A stretch of 64,000 nucleotides of DNA from Prinsepia uniflora (GCA_032719365.1 CM064875.1:31394693-31458692), one strand, 5' to 3'; positions 1 through 12,672 are shown, counted from the first letter of the stretch. The notes: generated by a model not told the origin, from the sequence alone. Made by a program: numbers and translations.

Positions 1-826
1 TAGACTCGTCTACCACCTGAAAATCGATCCATGGACTAAAAATCAGTAGAAAAAGTCACGAAATTACATGTCCAAGCTCGACATCTCACAGCCAACATCA
101 ACCTCAAACCCAGAGCCATCATGTGGTCCTTTTCCATTGATTCTAATACCTACCAGCTCGTGTGAGCTCAGGGAACACCCCCATATCATCAGAAGCAATC
201 CTAAACTTCCACAACCCAAATTCGAATTTCAAAAAAAGAACAGTTTCAGTTTTACCTTTCTTCGGGGTTTTCCTCCATCATATACGATAGTCCTGCCGCG
301 TCCTGCGTTGTCTCCCCGTCTCTCACTCATCCTCAGTCTCTCTCTCCCTCTCTGGTCTCAGCTGAAGAGGATGAAAATGGTTTTGGGGTGGGTTTGTATG
401 CGTCTCGGGTAACACAAGAACAAAGAGGATGAACAAATATCCCAAACACTTGGGTTTTGGGCTAATAAGATGGGTGACACTTGTCACTCATCAAATGGGT
501 CCACCTATATTTCTACCTAATCAAAATCTGCCAACTGTCCCATTTCTCGTAAAATATGAATAGTGCCATTTTTCTTCCTTGAACCTTATCTTCCTCGGAC
601 GACGTCTCATTTCGACGTGCCGCCTATCTATGGACTCGTAGCATCCCGATCTACGTAACGGCCCTCAGTCCTCGTGCATATGACCTTCTGAGTTACAAGT
701 GAACTTTTTACCCATTTTAGGGACAAAATCATCATTTTACACCGACCGTCGGAAAATCCTTGACTAATTCCCGATTAGTCATGACAATCCTTAATTAATC
801 TTGTGAACTCGAGATGTGTTGTTACA
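1..826 (-). mobile_element. LTR fragment (chromovirus-type), 5' end at 826
   Basis: Read on the minus strand, this begins with TGTAAC at 826 and carries the conserved U3 words of the other LTRs here (a 'GTGCCGCCTATCTATGGACTCG' -like box near 620-645 and the 'TAATCGG..TTAGTCA' block near 760-790). It has one U3 module instead of the two seen in most copies. The 3' part lies outside the window, so its TSD and status (solo or paired) cannot be decided. The open frame at 68-412 lies inside this LTR, has no recognisable domain and is not called as a gene. Confidence 0.75.
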
Positions 827-1264
827 TTTTGGGTCAATTAGGCACTCTGGTGGGCTACGGTAGCTAGGGCATCCTTCCATGATTCTTATGAGTTTCTTTG
901 GCTCTAGGTTGAATGGGTGAGCTTGTAAGGGAAGACATTTCTGCTAGCATCCTGGGGGTGGTAAAGAGTTCGCAGTGTTTTGGTTACTCCACCTAAAGTT
1001 TGGGTGATTCTTCCACCTTGGATTGTATGAGTTTCAGTAAGGGTCATTACGAGGTCTAGGGCCATTGTTGTAACCACTTATGTAATTAATGTCTTCGGCC
1101 ATGACACACTCATGAGAGGTGTGTCCCTGCATGGAACACACATCATACACACTAACCCCATTAGCCTTCTCATTGCAAAGCTTCTTAACCATGGTAGCAA
1201 GTTGGGAAATTGTGGTATCCTTCTCATCACGTCTAGGTTCCACTTTGGGCTTAGAAGAGTGTAG
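827..1264 (-). pseudogene. Athila-type gag, C-terminal remnant
   Basis: The minus strand continues the gag frame interrupted by the solo LTR at 1270-4220. It encodes a charged stretch (VEPRRDEKDTT) followed by a degenerate Cys/His segment (C-x9-C with GHTSHEC), where a zinc knuckle would be expected. Next come NDPY, an in-frame TGA at about 1032-1034, and then NSYNPRWKNHPNFRWSNQ. The NPxWxNHPNFxW signature is typical of Athila-lineage gag. The region stops abruptly at the LTR boundary at 826. Gag would form the virus-like particle; this copy is dead because of a stop codon, a split and truncation. Confidence 0.75.
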
Positions 1265-1269
1265 CCTAT

Positions 1270-4220
1270 TGTAACACCCCGTCCCGTGAACCGAGATTAG
1301 ATTAGTGAGTAATAACAGATTAGTGAAGATAATCGGTGATTAGTTGGATAATTTCGGACGGACGGTGCAAAATGACAATTTTGCCCTTGGAATAGGCAAA
1401 AATGTTGAATTTTCGTTCGGATGGTCAAATGGACTTTGACCCATGACCGTGACGTTGATCAGGACGTCACGAGTTCATAGACAGGTGGCACGTCTGATTT
1501 CGACATCCGAGGAAAAAGTTATGACGTTCGGAAGTTCAAGGGCAATTCGGTAATTTGGAGGAAAGGGGGCAAATTGTTGAATTTTCAAATGACAAGTCAA
1601 TTTCATGAAATTTGAAGACCGTTAGGAAGGTCTCGATGTCCCGAGTACAACGACAGGTGGCACATCATCAATGAACTTTGGATGAATTAGTTACGGGTCT
1701 AAACATGCCAAGGGCATTTTGGTAATTTTACCTCAGAGGGTATTTTGGTCATTATCCTATATTGGGATCTGTGCCCAATGACTAGTGGACAAGTTGCTGC
1801 TCTGGGGAGTGATGTCCACTAAGTTTGGGACATCTGTCCTTCACTGGAAGGTCATAGAACCCTCTCACCACCGCCTTGAACTTGCTTGCACGATAACTTA
1901 ATGGTTTAAACGGTTTTAGAGGCAAAGAAACAGAGACAGAGAGTTGTGAGAATTCAAACCCCTTGAACGGTCCTCAAATGGTTGTGCTCTATAAACCGAA
2001 ATGAGAGGAAACACAATGAAGAATGTAGTTGTGGTATGGAGGATGGCCGCCTTGCACGGTGGTGGTAGAAAAATAGGTTTGACAAGTGAACACCTTTTTT
2101 GAGCTTCAATTAGTATATGATGATCTCCTCTATATTGATCGATTTGGTGCATAGGATGAAGTTTCTGAGGTTGAAAGGAGACAAGAGAGCCTAGTATGGA
2201 AGCCGTTATGGCCTGTGATCGAAAAACCGGACATGGTAAGTGTTTACTTCAAAAATGGCAACCTTGGATTTAGCTCGTATCATTTGATTCAATGGTTTGT
2301 ATGAGCATATGAAGGATGGTGCGAAGCTAGCAAACCAAAAATCAAGGGACGTGATGGTCAGGATCATGGAAACTGGAAGTGAGAACTGGGAGGTTTGAAG
2401 ATTTAACAGGAAGGTATGATTTTAGACCAAGATTTTGTAAATTAAAAACACAGATATGTGGGGAATGGAGAGACGTAGATGTAGGATGGAACAGGGTTAA
2501 AAATGGACAAAGATTAGATGGCTTAGGAGGCTGAACCGCCTGCGCTGGTTCAGTTTGGATTGGGCCGGTTCGAACCGGTTCAAACCGGTCCAGCGAGAGG
2601 TTGAAGATGAACAATGCTTGGCGCATGAGGCCCACACGCAGCCCCTTTGGACGGCGCGTGTGGGCGCGTAGCACACGTTTTGGGGAAGTTCCCAACACGA
2701 CTTTTAAATTATTCGATGTAACAAACATTTTGGCGCTGGTTTCGAGTCAATTAGACATCGTCTCGATATGTTTCGGGATGTCCGAAGGTTTTAGGGCTCG
2801 TTTAAAAATAGTTAAAAATACGGGAAAATTATGGGGCTTTAGTATGATCAATGTGAAGTAGTTAGTGACCTTGTTATGGGATTTGGACAGGTTTGGGGAA
2901 GCCAAGGAAAGTGGATTGGCCAAGAACGGCATAGGTGCGCGCGTATCGAGGTGACGACGCTATGGTCTGTGAGTGGACTCTGCTTTCTAACTCTTGATGC
3001 ATGCGTATATGTTTTTATATGTTTTCTATACGTGATTCTATGATTTGATTTATGATCTTGATGGTTTACTGTTTTGCACGATTTTCAAGATATGTACTGA
3101 ATTCATGTTTTACGAGATTTCGCAAGATCTATCGATTTGACTGTGGTTTTAATGATTTGATTTCAATGATTGGAACTAGATTTCGGAAAAGTGATTTCGG
3201 GCTTGGAGCCCTGTTCATGAGATTTCGGTTTTGAAACTGAATTTCGAAAACGATATTTTGGATTTGGTTTTGAGACTTGAAAGGAAATTCTGGATTTGGG
3301 TTCCGGATGATGGTTCCAGATGCTAGCTTACGGAATCATTGTTGCGAATTCGGAGATAGATTTTCTGTGGCTTTCACTGTTACTTTTCGAAAATGGTTTT
3401 GGGTTTAAAGACCCGGAAAAAGAGAAAAACTCACTAGATCTAGTTTTGAGTTTAAAGACTCGGTTGATTGACGGGGGGAGGGCCGTAGATTGATATGTTT
3501 TGAGTTTAAAAAGTCGAATATGATACCCCCCGAGGCCAGTGATTGTGTTTTGAGTTTAAAGACTCGTTGATATCCCGGGAAGGCCTGGTTATTGCGCATG
3601 GTTTTGAGCTTAAAGACTCAAGCGCACTTGAGATCCAGTAAACTGTATGATTGATATTTTCACTGGTTTTTCACTAGTTTTCGGATGTTTTGGGTAGTGG
3701 CCCGGATGAATGGGATTTGATGAGTTTTGGGACTAAGTTCCCGTATTTGAGCTTGCTTTGTGAATTGAGGTTGAGGCCTGGATTTGAATGACGACTTTGG
3801 TTCGGGTTTTCAAAAATGGTTTTCATTGGTGGTTTTGATATGAATGGTTTCATAACATGACTTGATATGCATGCATTGGTTTTTGCGTTGAGGGTAAAAA
3901 TGTAATTGTTTTATTGAACTGTTTTTGAACTTATACTTTATTTTTGTCAACTCACAGTCTTTCGTGTTTTTGATACCCTCCAGGTTGTTGCGGTACAGGC
4001 TGTTGGTCGAGAGAGATGGAGACATCACACATACGGTCCACAGTCGGTTGGTGCACTCTGGGAAGTCCGGATACTTTTAAAATGGTTCGATTGAGACTCC
4101 CTTGTCCGATTTACGTGTCATATGGAGGTTGGAGGTCAGTTTAGCCTTTGTGTCATGCGTAAGTTAGACGGGAGCAGGATTTGGCCCTTAATCCCGGGGG
4201 ATTAGTGGTGGGTCCTGACA
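1270..4220 (+). mobile_element. Solo LTR 1, TSD CCTAT
   Basis: The 2951-bp LTR runs from TGTAACACCCCGTCCCG to GGGTCCTGACA and is flanked by the perfect 5-bp duplication CCTAT (1265-1269 and 4221-4225). There is no internal domain, so it is a solo LTR left by LTR-LTR recombination. It sits in the Athila gag frame; removing it and one TSD copy rejoins the codons. Inside are two U3 modules, the GC-rich CGCGTG block (about 2617-2672), a block shared by most sub-families (about 2693-2835), CTGTGAGTGGAC at 2967-2978 and its near complement at 3946-3957. Between those arms is an array of GAGT/ACTC and GGGT/ACCC hairpins (about 3401-3620). A TAATCC/GGATTA hairpin lies at 4189-4204. Confidence 0.95.
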
Positions 4221-4225
4221 CCTAT

Positions 4226-4907
4226 AGCTGAATCTCTTCTTCCTTTGAGTAATGTTCTCAAAGGCCATCCTAGCTTGTTTTACTGTTCCATCCATGATTT
4301 CTTGAGATTGAGAATCAACCATGTTTATGTCCCCCGTATTGAGTCCCCCTATAGAAATACATCATGAGTTGCTCATCAGCAATGCTGTGGTGAGGGCAGG
4401 CTCTCAACACCTTGTTGAACCTCTGCCAATACTCATAGAAAGCTTCAACAAAAAGCTGACGAAGGTTCATGATCTTTGCCTTCCACTCATTAGTCTTCTT
4501 CACGGGATAGTAATGCGTGAGGAACTTAGAGGTCAAATCTCTCCAAGTGTGAATAGAAGCTGGGGCTAAGGAGTGAAACCAAGCCTTAGCTCTATCCTTG
4601 AGTGAAAAGTGGAACAATCTGAGCCTGATCTCATCCTTAGTCATCCCATTGATCCTTAGGGGGGAACACACTTGAAGAAACTCCTTAATATGTAGGTGAG
4701 GATCCTCACCTTCAAAGAAAAGAAGCAAATGGATAGTACCTGACTTAATCTCAAAGTTTACAATGGTGCTCTTAGCGAACGTAATGGGAAATTGGTCCTC
4801 AAATACATCGGGTACAACATAGTCACTTAAGAACCTTGGGGCTGGCCGTGCAAGGGCCTCTACTGGTGGTGGTTCCTCCATTTGTCTTGGGTCACGTGGA
4901 GGACTCC
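4226..4907 (-). pseudogene. Athila/Tat-type gag, N-terminal part
   Basis: The start codon is at 4881 and about 188 codons are open. The product has the Ty3/gypsy gag core: GTIHLL..F.GEDPHLHIKEF near residues 48-65, then RLRLFHFSLKDRAKAWFHSL, WRDLTSKFLTHYYP and EYWQRFNKVLRACPHH. A one-base frameshift after FYRG (about 4340-4355) throws the frame to an early stop. In the alternative frame the protein resumes (LNTGDINMVDSQSQEIMDG, then ENITQRKKRFSYR) up to the solo LTR at 4220. The family role is nucleocapsid/capsid precursor. It is broken by the frameshift, the solo LTR insertion and truncation at an LTR at 4908. Confidence 0.85.
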
Positions 4908-5725
4908 TGTAACGACCCGTCCCAAATTACTAGTATTAATTAAGAATTATTATGGATTAGCGAGGCTAATCGGAGATTAGTGGAGGATTATTGGATGTTC
5001 AAGGTGAAATTGTGGTTTTGCACCTAAATGAGGGGAAAAAGTTGACTTTTAACCCGGGAGGTCCAATGCTCGTGGACCAAGGACCGTAACGTAGATCAAG
5101 TCGATACGAGTACGTAGACTGGTGGCACGTCAAAATCAGATGCTCGATGGGAAAGTTACGGGTCACGGAAGTTCGAGGAACTATTGAACGAATTACGAGA
5201 CGAGTTGACATTTGTCCTCATGTGGGCCCAGATATTTTCCTCAGACTGTCACTCTTCCATTGCCCACAAACAAATATATATGCATCCACCCCTTCTCCCT
5301 CGTCTGTTTCATTGAACCCGAAACACAGAACACCACACCACAACCCATTCCAACCTGCACAAACCTTCATCTTCTGTTGATGGGGTACATAGAAATGTGA
5401 GGGGGGGAGGTTGAAATAGGGCTGATGGTGGCCACAGTGATGCAAGCACGGCGGTGGAACGACCGTGAGGAATTTTCAGTGGCTAGCCATCGAATTCAAT
5501 TTCTAGCCAAGTAAGCTCGAATCAAACCTCCAAACATGTTTTTAGGTACCTTAGGAACTAAATGGGATCATTAGGATGAAATTTTGGTTGGTTCAGATCG
5601 GGCCTGCGCGAGGTTCAAGGAAACTGTTCCCCGGCGTGTGGGTTCACACGCAACGCCTTTAGGGGGTGCTTGGGGGCGCATGAGGCATTATATAGGGAGG
5701 AGTTCAACATATGAAATCATCTTTT
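4908..5725 (+). mobile_element. LTR fragment (first ~820 bp of an LTR)
   Basis: It starts with TGTAACGACCCGTCCC in the gag remnant. It carries U3, a GTGTGGGTTCACACGC-type version of the GC-rich block (about 5630-5690) and the start of the CAACATATGAAATCATC block. It then breaks at about 5725 into the oppositely oriented LTR of copy A. TATATAG at 5690-5696 is a possible TATA box, but this is not conserved in the relatives. Its 3' part may be the fragment at 30267-30631 on the far side of copy A. However, the outer flanks (ACTCC on the left, TTGAT on the right) do not form a TSD, so that link is unproven. Confidence 0.7.
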
Positions 5726-7467
5726 ACCCGAGACCAAACCAAAGGGATCTTATACCCGAGTTTATTATTTTAGAAATCCAAAACCTTTTCATTTAGACCA
5801 ATAAAGAAATATAGACCGGTATAAGCACCGTATAAGGCCGTAACCTCGAAATACGTGCTTATACGTAACCACATACAAATGCACCCATGGCATCATCAAA
5901 CATGTAATAAAACATATAATAAACATTTATGCATGCACCAATTTAGAAAACAAAGTCCACTCACAGACCGTCCGAGCTGCCGCCTCGATTTGCGTGCCAT
6001 AGGCTCTCCCGAGCCGATCACCATCACCGGGACTCCCAAACCTATCCAAATTGTAATAGAAGGTTACTAACTACTTCATTAACCTCTCACTAAAGCCCCA
6101 TAATTTTCCCGTATTTTTAACTATTTTTAAAACTGAACCTAAACCTTCCGACACCCCGAAAACTATCGAAACGATGTCCGATTGACGCGAAACCAGTTCC
6201 AAAATGTTTGTTACATCGAATAGATGATTTGACATGTTGGAACCATTCCCAAAAACCCTAGCACGCGCCCGCACCCGTACGTGCCGCCTGAAGTGGCTGC
6301 GCGTGGGCTTCACGCGCCTGCTACAGTACCCGTCTTCAACCTCGCGCAGCCGGTCTGAACCGACCGGTCCGGTCTATTTCTGCAACTGGACCGGCGTGAC
6401 CGGTCCAGGGTCCTACAATCCTCATTTCTCATCCGTTTTCTTCCATTTTAATCCCTAAATTCCTATTTTCTCATTTCCTATCTAACCCAATTAAACAAAA
6501 CCCTTAAAACCGCCTAGAACCCGTGAACCCAAAATGGACCTCACGGTTCAAAAATCCAAAACCTCACCCCAGGGTTCCTCAACATCCAAAACCTTTCAAA
6601 ACCTCCCTATTGACCTCCTAACAACCTAATTACTTCAAAACCAACATCCAAATCGACCCATAACACGTAAAATGGAAATTGGATGGAAAAATGGTTAAAC
6701 CGATACCTCGATCGGTTTTTCTCCCCCGTCGTGCACGGCGGTGCTGACTGGGCCAGCCACCACGTCCAGCCGGTCCTCTTCATCTCTCTGTCCTCTCAGC
6801 TAAGCTCACAGGTCAAGGGTTTGGTATTTGGGAGAGAAATGGTGATCGGGTTGGTTTGGGAAAAATGGGAGAAATGGATGAACGGAGAAGGGTTTGATGC
6901 ATGAATGAAATTGGTGTCCATTGGATGGGTGACACTTTTCACTCATCCATTGGGCATCAGGACAAATATCTGGGCCCACTAGAGACAAAACTGCACTCTT
7001 CGCCTCGTAAAACATGTCACCATGAATAGTAACCTGGAACTTCCGTGAACCGTAACTTCGCCGTCGAACGTCCGAATTCGACGTGCTGCCTGTCTATGGA
7101 TTCGTATCGTCCTTATCTACGTAATAGTCTTGGCCATCGGACATCCCAGTTAAAAAGTCAACTATTTTGCCCTTTTAACCAAAATTACTAAAATGCCCCT
7201 AAACTTCCAAACGTCATAATTTCCTCCTCGAACGTCGGAATTGAACGTGCCACCTGTCTATGAACTCGTAACGTCACGAACTACGTCACGGTCATCGGTC
7301 GAAGTCCATTTGACCGCCCGATTGAAAAGTCAACGTTTTGCACATGCATAGGGGCAAAACGGTCATTTTGCATCGTTCGTCCGATTTCGCTAAACTAATC
7401 ACGAATTAGCCTCACTATCCGTGATTAGTCACTAATCTAATCTAGGAATTTGGGACGGGTCGTTACA
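5726..7467 (-). mobile_element. 3' LTR of copy A, truncated
   Basis: This is a minus-strand LTR whose 5' end (TGTAACGACC) is at 7467. It matches 28517-30266 almost base for base, with differences including a short deletion near 7133. The last ~1.1 kb of the LTR (hairpin cassette and U5) is missing. The break at about 5726 lies within roughly 10 bp of the place where the 5' LTR carries a 310-bp insertion (28208-28516). The left arm of the conserved inverted pair is at 5955-5966. Confidence 0.9.
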
Positions 7468-8835
7468 ACCTTCCCTCCTTAATTAATTTTGTCCTCGAAA
7501 TTCCAACCGACCTAAGTCCAACCGTTCTTCCCTCCTTAATTTAGTTTCATTCTCGAAGCTCTAACTATCTTGATTCAACATCCACCCAGTGGAAATAATT
7601 CGATCTCACGACACGTGTACACTTGTACACCCACTAACCAGAATGATACTCGTCTGCAACCAGGCGTACCACTAACACTCACGTCGTATCGACTACATTC
7701 GACCACGTCAAATGACAGAAGTCGTACGCTCCGAACTAACACCACTTGTCAGATCTTCCGTTTAACTGGCACAACCAACTAGACGGTTCCCTTCTCAATC
7801 ACTAATCTATTCTGACGTCCTCCCACTGGGAGTCATCAGACCTCACTAACCGATTCACGTTGACACTTCCGACAAACCGTCACCACTTGATAGTCGTCAG
7901 TCGAAAACTAACACTATACTCACTCGTGATTACAATAACCACCAACTCACTCAACCTGAGTATACGTATACCACAAAAGTACTCAGATTTTGTGTAACTT
8001 GACCCACCAGAAATACTATGACCCACTGCACAGTATCCAATGTCCAATCCACGTCCCCGAAAAATCCAATGGTATCGGAATCAAGCCGACTACCAATATG
8101 CTCACTAACATACCCACAGTATAACCTACGTACCGTCACCATGTATCACAAGTCTGCCCGGTATCGTACCTCGAACAACGTACAAGGTACATACAACTAC
8201 CCATCAATCAGCCTACAACCACCTAGGTTGTAGCCAATCATGTTTCTACTATGGAGTCCATTTGTCCAATCCCGGACTAGACAAATCGAAACTCCAACCC
8301 ATCATATATTTCCAAATCCGAATCTGAATCCGTAATTTCGTAAGAAATCCCGAATCCAAACCCAGAAATCATATCCATAGCCATGTTCAAATCCGAATCC
8401 GAAATCATTATTCCGTAAGCTAGCATTTGGAATAACCATTCCGAATCCAAATCCATAAAAAAAAAATCCACAATCAAGCTCTAGAATCAAATCCTGAATC
8501 GTCACCCAGAATTCGATTCCAAAACCCAAATCCAGAAATCCTCTTTCATGTTCCAAAATCAAATCCTGAATCGTCATCCAGAAATCTGATTCCAAAACTC
8601 GAAGTATCGTTCACGTCTACTGAGAAGTACCAAAACTGAACCTCTCGGTTACCTGCTCAACCGATTACCACATTACCATTGATTGACTTCATAGGGAAGC
8701 CAATCCCAACATCAACACATCTACGGCTGGCCAAATCTGACCTCGTCGGAAACCTACTCAGGCGTAATATACCATATGGGATTTACCTCGAAAAGAAGTT
8801 CAGTCCCATCATGCTCCACTCAAACTCTCCACCTA
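7468..8835 (-). mobile_element. Copy A internal domain, 3' segment with PPT
   Basis: Directly after the LTR the plus strand reads ACCTTCCCTCCTTAATTAA, i.e. a minus-strand polypurine tract (AAGGAGGGAAGGT). It is preceded by GACGAAATTAATT-like sequence, and a second PPT-like block lies about 62 bp further in. The rest is non-coding and collinear with copies B and C. A GATTCG-rich low-complexity stretch at 8277-8600 corresponds to short frames seen in B and C, but here it is frame-broken at an A-run near 8458-8467. The segment ends at the TSD ACCTA of solo LTR 2. Confidence 0.85.
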
Positions 8836-10548
8836 TGTAACAACCCGTTCCGAGAGTCGGGATTAGTAGAGTGGTTAAGGTATGATTAGTAAGGTTAATC
8901 AGTGGTTAGACGGTCCCGATAGGTCCTTGTGTGTAGAATGACGATTTTGCCCCTAGTCCGGGCAAAATAGTTGACTTTTAGTTCGGGTGGTCAAATGGGG
9001 GTTGACCAGTGACCAGGACGTAGTTTAGGACGTCACGAGTCCATAGGCAGGTGGCACGCCTAATTCCGACATCCGAGGAGGGAATTGTGATGTTCGGAAG
9101 GTTGAGGGCATGACCGTAATTTGAGTAAAGTAGGGGGAATAGTTGACTTTTTGAATAATTGAGTTTTGGTAGGTTGACCTAGGATGGTTAGATAGTTCTT
9201 GTCGCCCTGAGTTCGATGACAGGCGGCACGTATTCATCGGACTTACGAGGCGAGAGTTACGGGTCTAGGAAGTTTTGGTAAAACCGTAAAATGAGTAAAA
9301 CAGGAGGGTATTTTAGTCTTTCTGCACATTGGGATTTTTGCAGAAAGAAGGAATTGGGCGGCTGGGATTTCACCAGGTGGGATAAGGAGTGGAGTGGATG
9401 GTGATACATGGCAGGGGGCTAGAGGATTCTGGGAGAATCCTGTGTGGTCTCAGCCCAAATAATTGGGGTGCACTCGTGCTTACCCGTGGCTGTTCTTCGA
9501 CAAACACAGAGAAACAGAGTGAGCTTGTGAGGAGGAATTGAGGATTGATCGTGGCTGGTGACAAGTTCTGGTGAGTGAGGGAGGAACGGGAGATTGAAAG
9601 GGAGTTGCTGATCGGGTTTTGGTGGTGCAATTGTGCACGGCGGCACGGCGGAGGTGCGGAGAAGTTTTGAAGGAAACAGGGAGGTCGTGAGTTTGAGGTG
9701 GTGGCTACGCCGTGAGGTGACTCAAACCAAGGCAGGGGAAGCTGCAGGAGGTTGCAGGGAGACTAACGAACACCGTGGCACGCTGCAGTGCGCACGGCGG
9801 AGCTGCAATCGGAGGTGAGATCTCTTTACTCTGTTTTTCCCGTAAACTTCATTTGGAAAGTCGTGAGGTTTGGCTGAGAGTCGAGAGATTAGAAGGTCGA
9901 GGTGATGTTCAGGGAGGTCCTAGGAGTGGGTTGTGATGGTCGCCGTGACGGGGGCGTACACGGCGGAGCTCAGGCGAAGAGGAGTCTCTGTTACCCTGTT
10001 TCGACCGTGAACTTCGAACCCAAAGTCGTGGACTTCTGGGGTGAGTCGAAGGGTTAGGGGTGTTGGACGTGGATCAGTGAGGTTGTGGGGTGAGTCTGGT
10101 ATCGCCACCGTGACGGGAGGTTACCGGAACAGGTGAATTGTGAAACAGGGGAAAAGTGGCCGTCTGGTTCGAGCTTGAATCGACGATGACGGGGCTGTGT
10201 CGAGGTTAGAGGAGTTGAGGGATGGATTCGTGGTATCTGGACGAAGCTGCATGATAGGTCCTCAAATAAGCGTTATTTTATATTATTTTATACCCTTTAT
10301 ACTTGACTTTTAATATTAAAATAATAAATAATTAGACAAATTAATTTATTTTGTGATATTTTTGTAGAAATAAATAAAGCTTGGAATTTGGAGCATTTTG
10401 GTGAAAGAATCGTCCCGATCGGAATTATAACGAAGAAATTATGGACGAAATATGAGAAACAACCGAAAATCGCAAGGAAATTCGGTGGGAAGCTGCTGAA
10501 ATCCAGCAGCCCAAGCCAAAAATCCAGCAGCCCCCCAATAGTTCCCAA

Positions 10549-10640
10549 AATCAGCATATTTGCCCCAAAATCAGCAACTTTTCCCCAAAATCAGCCACTT
10601 TTCCCCAAAATCAGCATATTTGCCCCAAAATCAGCATCTT
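10549..10640 (+). repeat. Tandem ~20-bp array in U3 (CCCCAAAATCAGCATATTTG type)
   Basis: About five units of a 17-21 bp motif containing CCCAAAATCAGC lie just upstream of the TATA box. The same array occurs in the 3' LTR at about 16246-16336 with one C missing. Its position suggests repeated upstream promoter elements, but no known binding site is recognised. Confidence 0.8.
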
Positions 10641-10744
10641 TTCCCACCCAATCTCATCATTTCCATCACTTCTTCATGTACTATTTTATTGCTATTTTTA
10701 TATTTTAATTTTGTACTTTTAATTAAACAATTGTGGCACTCCCT

Positions 10745-10754
10745 CTATAAATAG
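10745..10754 (+). promoter_or_regulatory. LTR TATA box (CTATAAATAG)
   Basis: This is a perfect plant TATA box followed by GGGAGGTCATTTCATG. The same box is at 16441-16450 in the 3' LTR, and a diverged relative has it on the minus strand at 32859-32868. Transcription of the element would start about 30 bp downstream. Confidence 0.85.
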
Positions 10755-11857
10755 GGAGGTCATTTCATGTATTTGGGGAGTCCCCTATTAGTTTCATTCT
10801 TCCATTTATTTCTTAGTTCTTAGTTCTTAGTTCTTAGTTGGTTCTTTTGTTTCTCTCTTTTGAGAGATATTTTTGGGGACCATTTTTACTTCTTGAAGAT
10901 TTTCTTATTAATTAGTTTTCTTTTAATTCTTATTCGTAATTTATGTTATTTTTATGTTATTTTCATTTCTTCTTTACTATTGTTCTTGGTATTTTCTTTC
11001 TAACATTTGTAAGTAAGAATGCAATCTCCATGTGTTTTACTTTTTGAATTTCTTTTACTTCATATGTTTTAGTGCTTAAACTTCAATTTGATGTTAAGTG
11101 TTTTATCCGCTGTCGGTGCACTTAGAGTAGAATTGAAGAGATTAAATCTTGATCGCTGTCGGCGCATTTAATTATAAACTTAAGGTAAATCATGTTGTAA
11201 ATGTTTGAAGCATATTGATGTTTGACGCACATTAATGGTTGATGCATTTATAATATTGAAAGATATATGTAAGTATTTGAGATGATGAAGGTAGGATTTC
11301 GTGATTGGTTTATTATGAGCAAAATGTTAGAAAGAAGTCTATTTTTAGGAGTAGTTTAAATAATGTGATTGTTAATTCGAAATTACTTACGTAAAAGTGT
11401 GGATTTTGTCTATGAAACTACTCTATGGTTTGTAAGTTCCAATTAGCATGAGCATTTGCATTTTAATTCTTAATTAGTGTTTTCTTTAATTTAGTTATAA
11501 ATCTTTTCAAAACCCCCCCTCTTTATTCTTTTATTCTTTCATTCTTTTATTCTTTTAATTCTTTAATTCTTTGATTCCTTTAATTCTTTATTCTTTGATT
11601 CTCTTATTTCTTTATTCTCTTATTCATCTATTCTTTAATTTATTAATTCTTTGATTATTTAATTCTTTGATTATTTAATTCTTTAATTCATTATTCTTTT
11701 ATTCATCTCCCACTAACACATTATTAATGTTCCCTAATTTCCCCGGTTAAGAACGATCCCTATTTACCAATACTACATCTACACAAAAAGGGTTTAAATT
11801 GCACAATACTCAAATTACGTGTTTAATTTAATGCGTAGTTTGGGCATAGTCAATTTT

Positions 11858-11875
11858 TGGCGCCGTTGCCGGGGA
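11858..11875 (+). other. Primer binding site, tRNA-Asp
   Basis: TGGCGCCGTTGCCGGGGA is complementary over 18 nt to the 3' end of plant tRNA-Asp including CCA. It lies five bases after the 5' LTR. tRNA-Asp priming is typical of Athila/Tat-lineage Ty3/gypsy elements. Confidence 0.9.
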
Positions 11876-12235
11876 AATTGAAAATCATTTTTAATTTGTT
11901 AGTGTGTGTATATAAATTGTGCATATTATACTTGTTTATAAATTTTACTTTTGTTAATATTATATTTGTTTATAACATTTACTTACTTGTTTATATTTTA
12001 TTTATCCATCTTATTTTTGTTTTTATTATTTTTGTTTATAATGTTCATACTTTACTTATTCATAGTTTCTAATTTATACTTGTTCATAAATGTTCATAAT
12101 TTTTTTTATATATTTGTTCATATTCAAATTGTTTATGTAAATTTAAAATTCTATCATACTTGTTCATAATTTAATTTAATTTGTACTTGTTATAAATGCA
12201 TATTGTACATATTCATTTTTCCTTACTTTTAATTT

Positions 12236-12672
12236 ATTTTATTTTTCTTTACACTTTCTAACTTTTTCTTTAATCCATTAACTTTAATTTTATTCCATAA
12301 ACTTTTTCTTTATTCCTTTAACTTTAAATTTATTTCATTAACTTTTTATTACACTAACTTTTTATTCCACTAACTTTTTATTCCATTAACTTTTATTCCA
12401 TTAATTTTATTCATTAACTTTTTATTCCACTAAATTTTTATTCTATTAACTTTTATTCCATTAATTTATTTCATTAACTTTTTATTCCACTAACTTTTTA
12501 TTCCACTAACTTTTTATTCCATTAACTTTTATTCCATTAATTTTATTATTAACTTTTTATTCCACTAACTTTTTATTCCACTAACTTTTTATTCCATTAA
12601 CTTTTATTCCATTAATTTTATTCCATTAACTTTTTATTCCACTAACTTTTTATTCCATTAACTTTTTGATTA
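12236..12672 (+). repeat. Minisatellite, 15-17 bp unit (TTTTTATTCCACTAAC)
   Basis: Roughly 25 imperfect units of ACTTTTTATTCCACTA / ACTTTTATTCCATTA in tandem lie in the internal domain of the tRNA-Asp-primed element. They are strongly T-rich on this strand and have no coding potential. Confidence 0.85.

Larger units (their letters stand above)
10252..11852 (+). mobile_element. 5' LTR of the tRNA-Asp-primed element
   Basis: The LTR has U3 with a CAGCAG-containing inverted repeat (near 10490-10530), a short tandem array (10549-10640), a TATA box (10745-10754), and a long T-rich TTCTTTAATTC region in R/U5 (about 11520-11705). Open frames in it (for example 10388-10708) recur in the 3' LTR with a frame-changing deletion, so they are not genes. 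Confidence 0.95.

Noticed and set aside
68..412. 114-codon plus-strand frame as a host gene
   Set aside because: It lies within an LTR on the opposite strand, has Ser/Leu/Pro-rich low-information sequence and no domain or intron structure.
5690..5696. TATATAG as the promoter of the large LTR family
   Set aside because: It is present only in the fragment at 4908-5725 and not at the homologous place in copies A-C or the solo LTRs.
10388..10708. Identical-looking frames in the two LTRs of the young element (also 16085-16450)
   Set aside because: They are duplicated because LTRs are duplicated; a one-base deletion changes the C-terminus without any sign of selection and the frame runs through a tandem repeat.
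12236..12672. Centromeric satellite
   Set aside because: The unit is only 15-17 bp, the array is short and it lies wholly inside one retroelement's interior.
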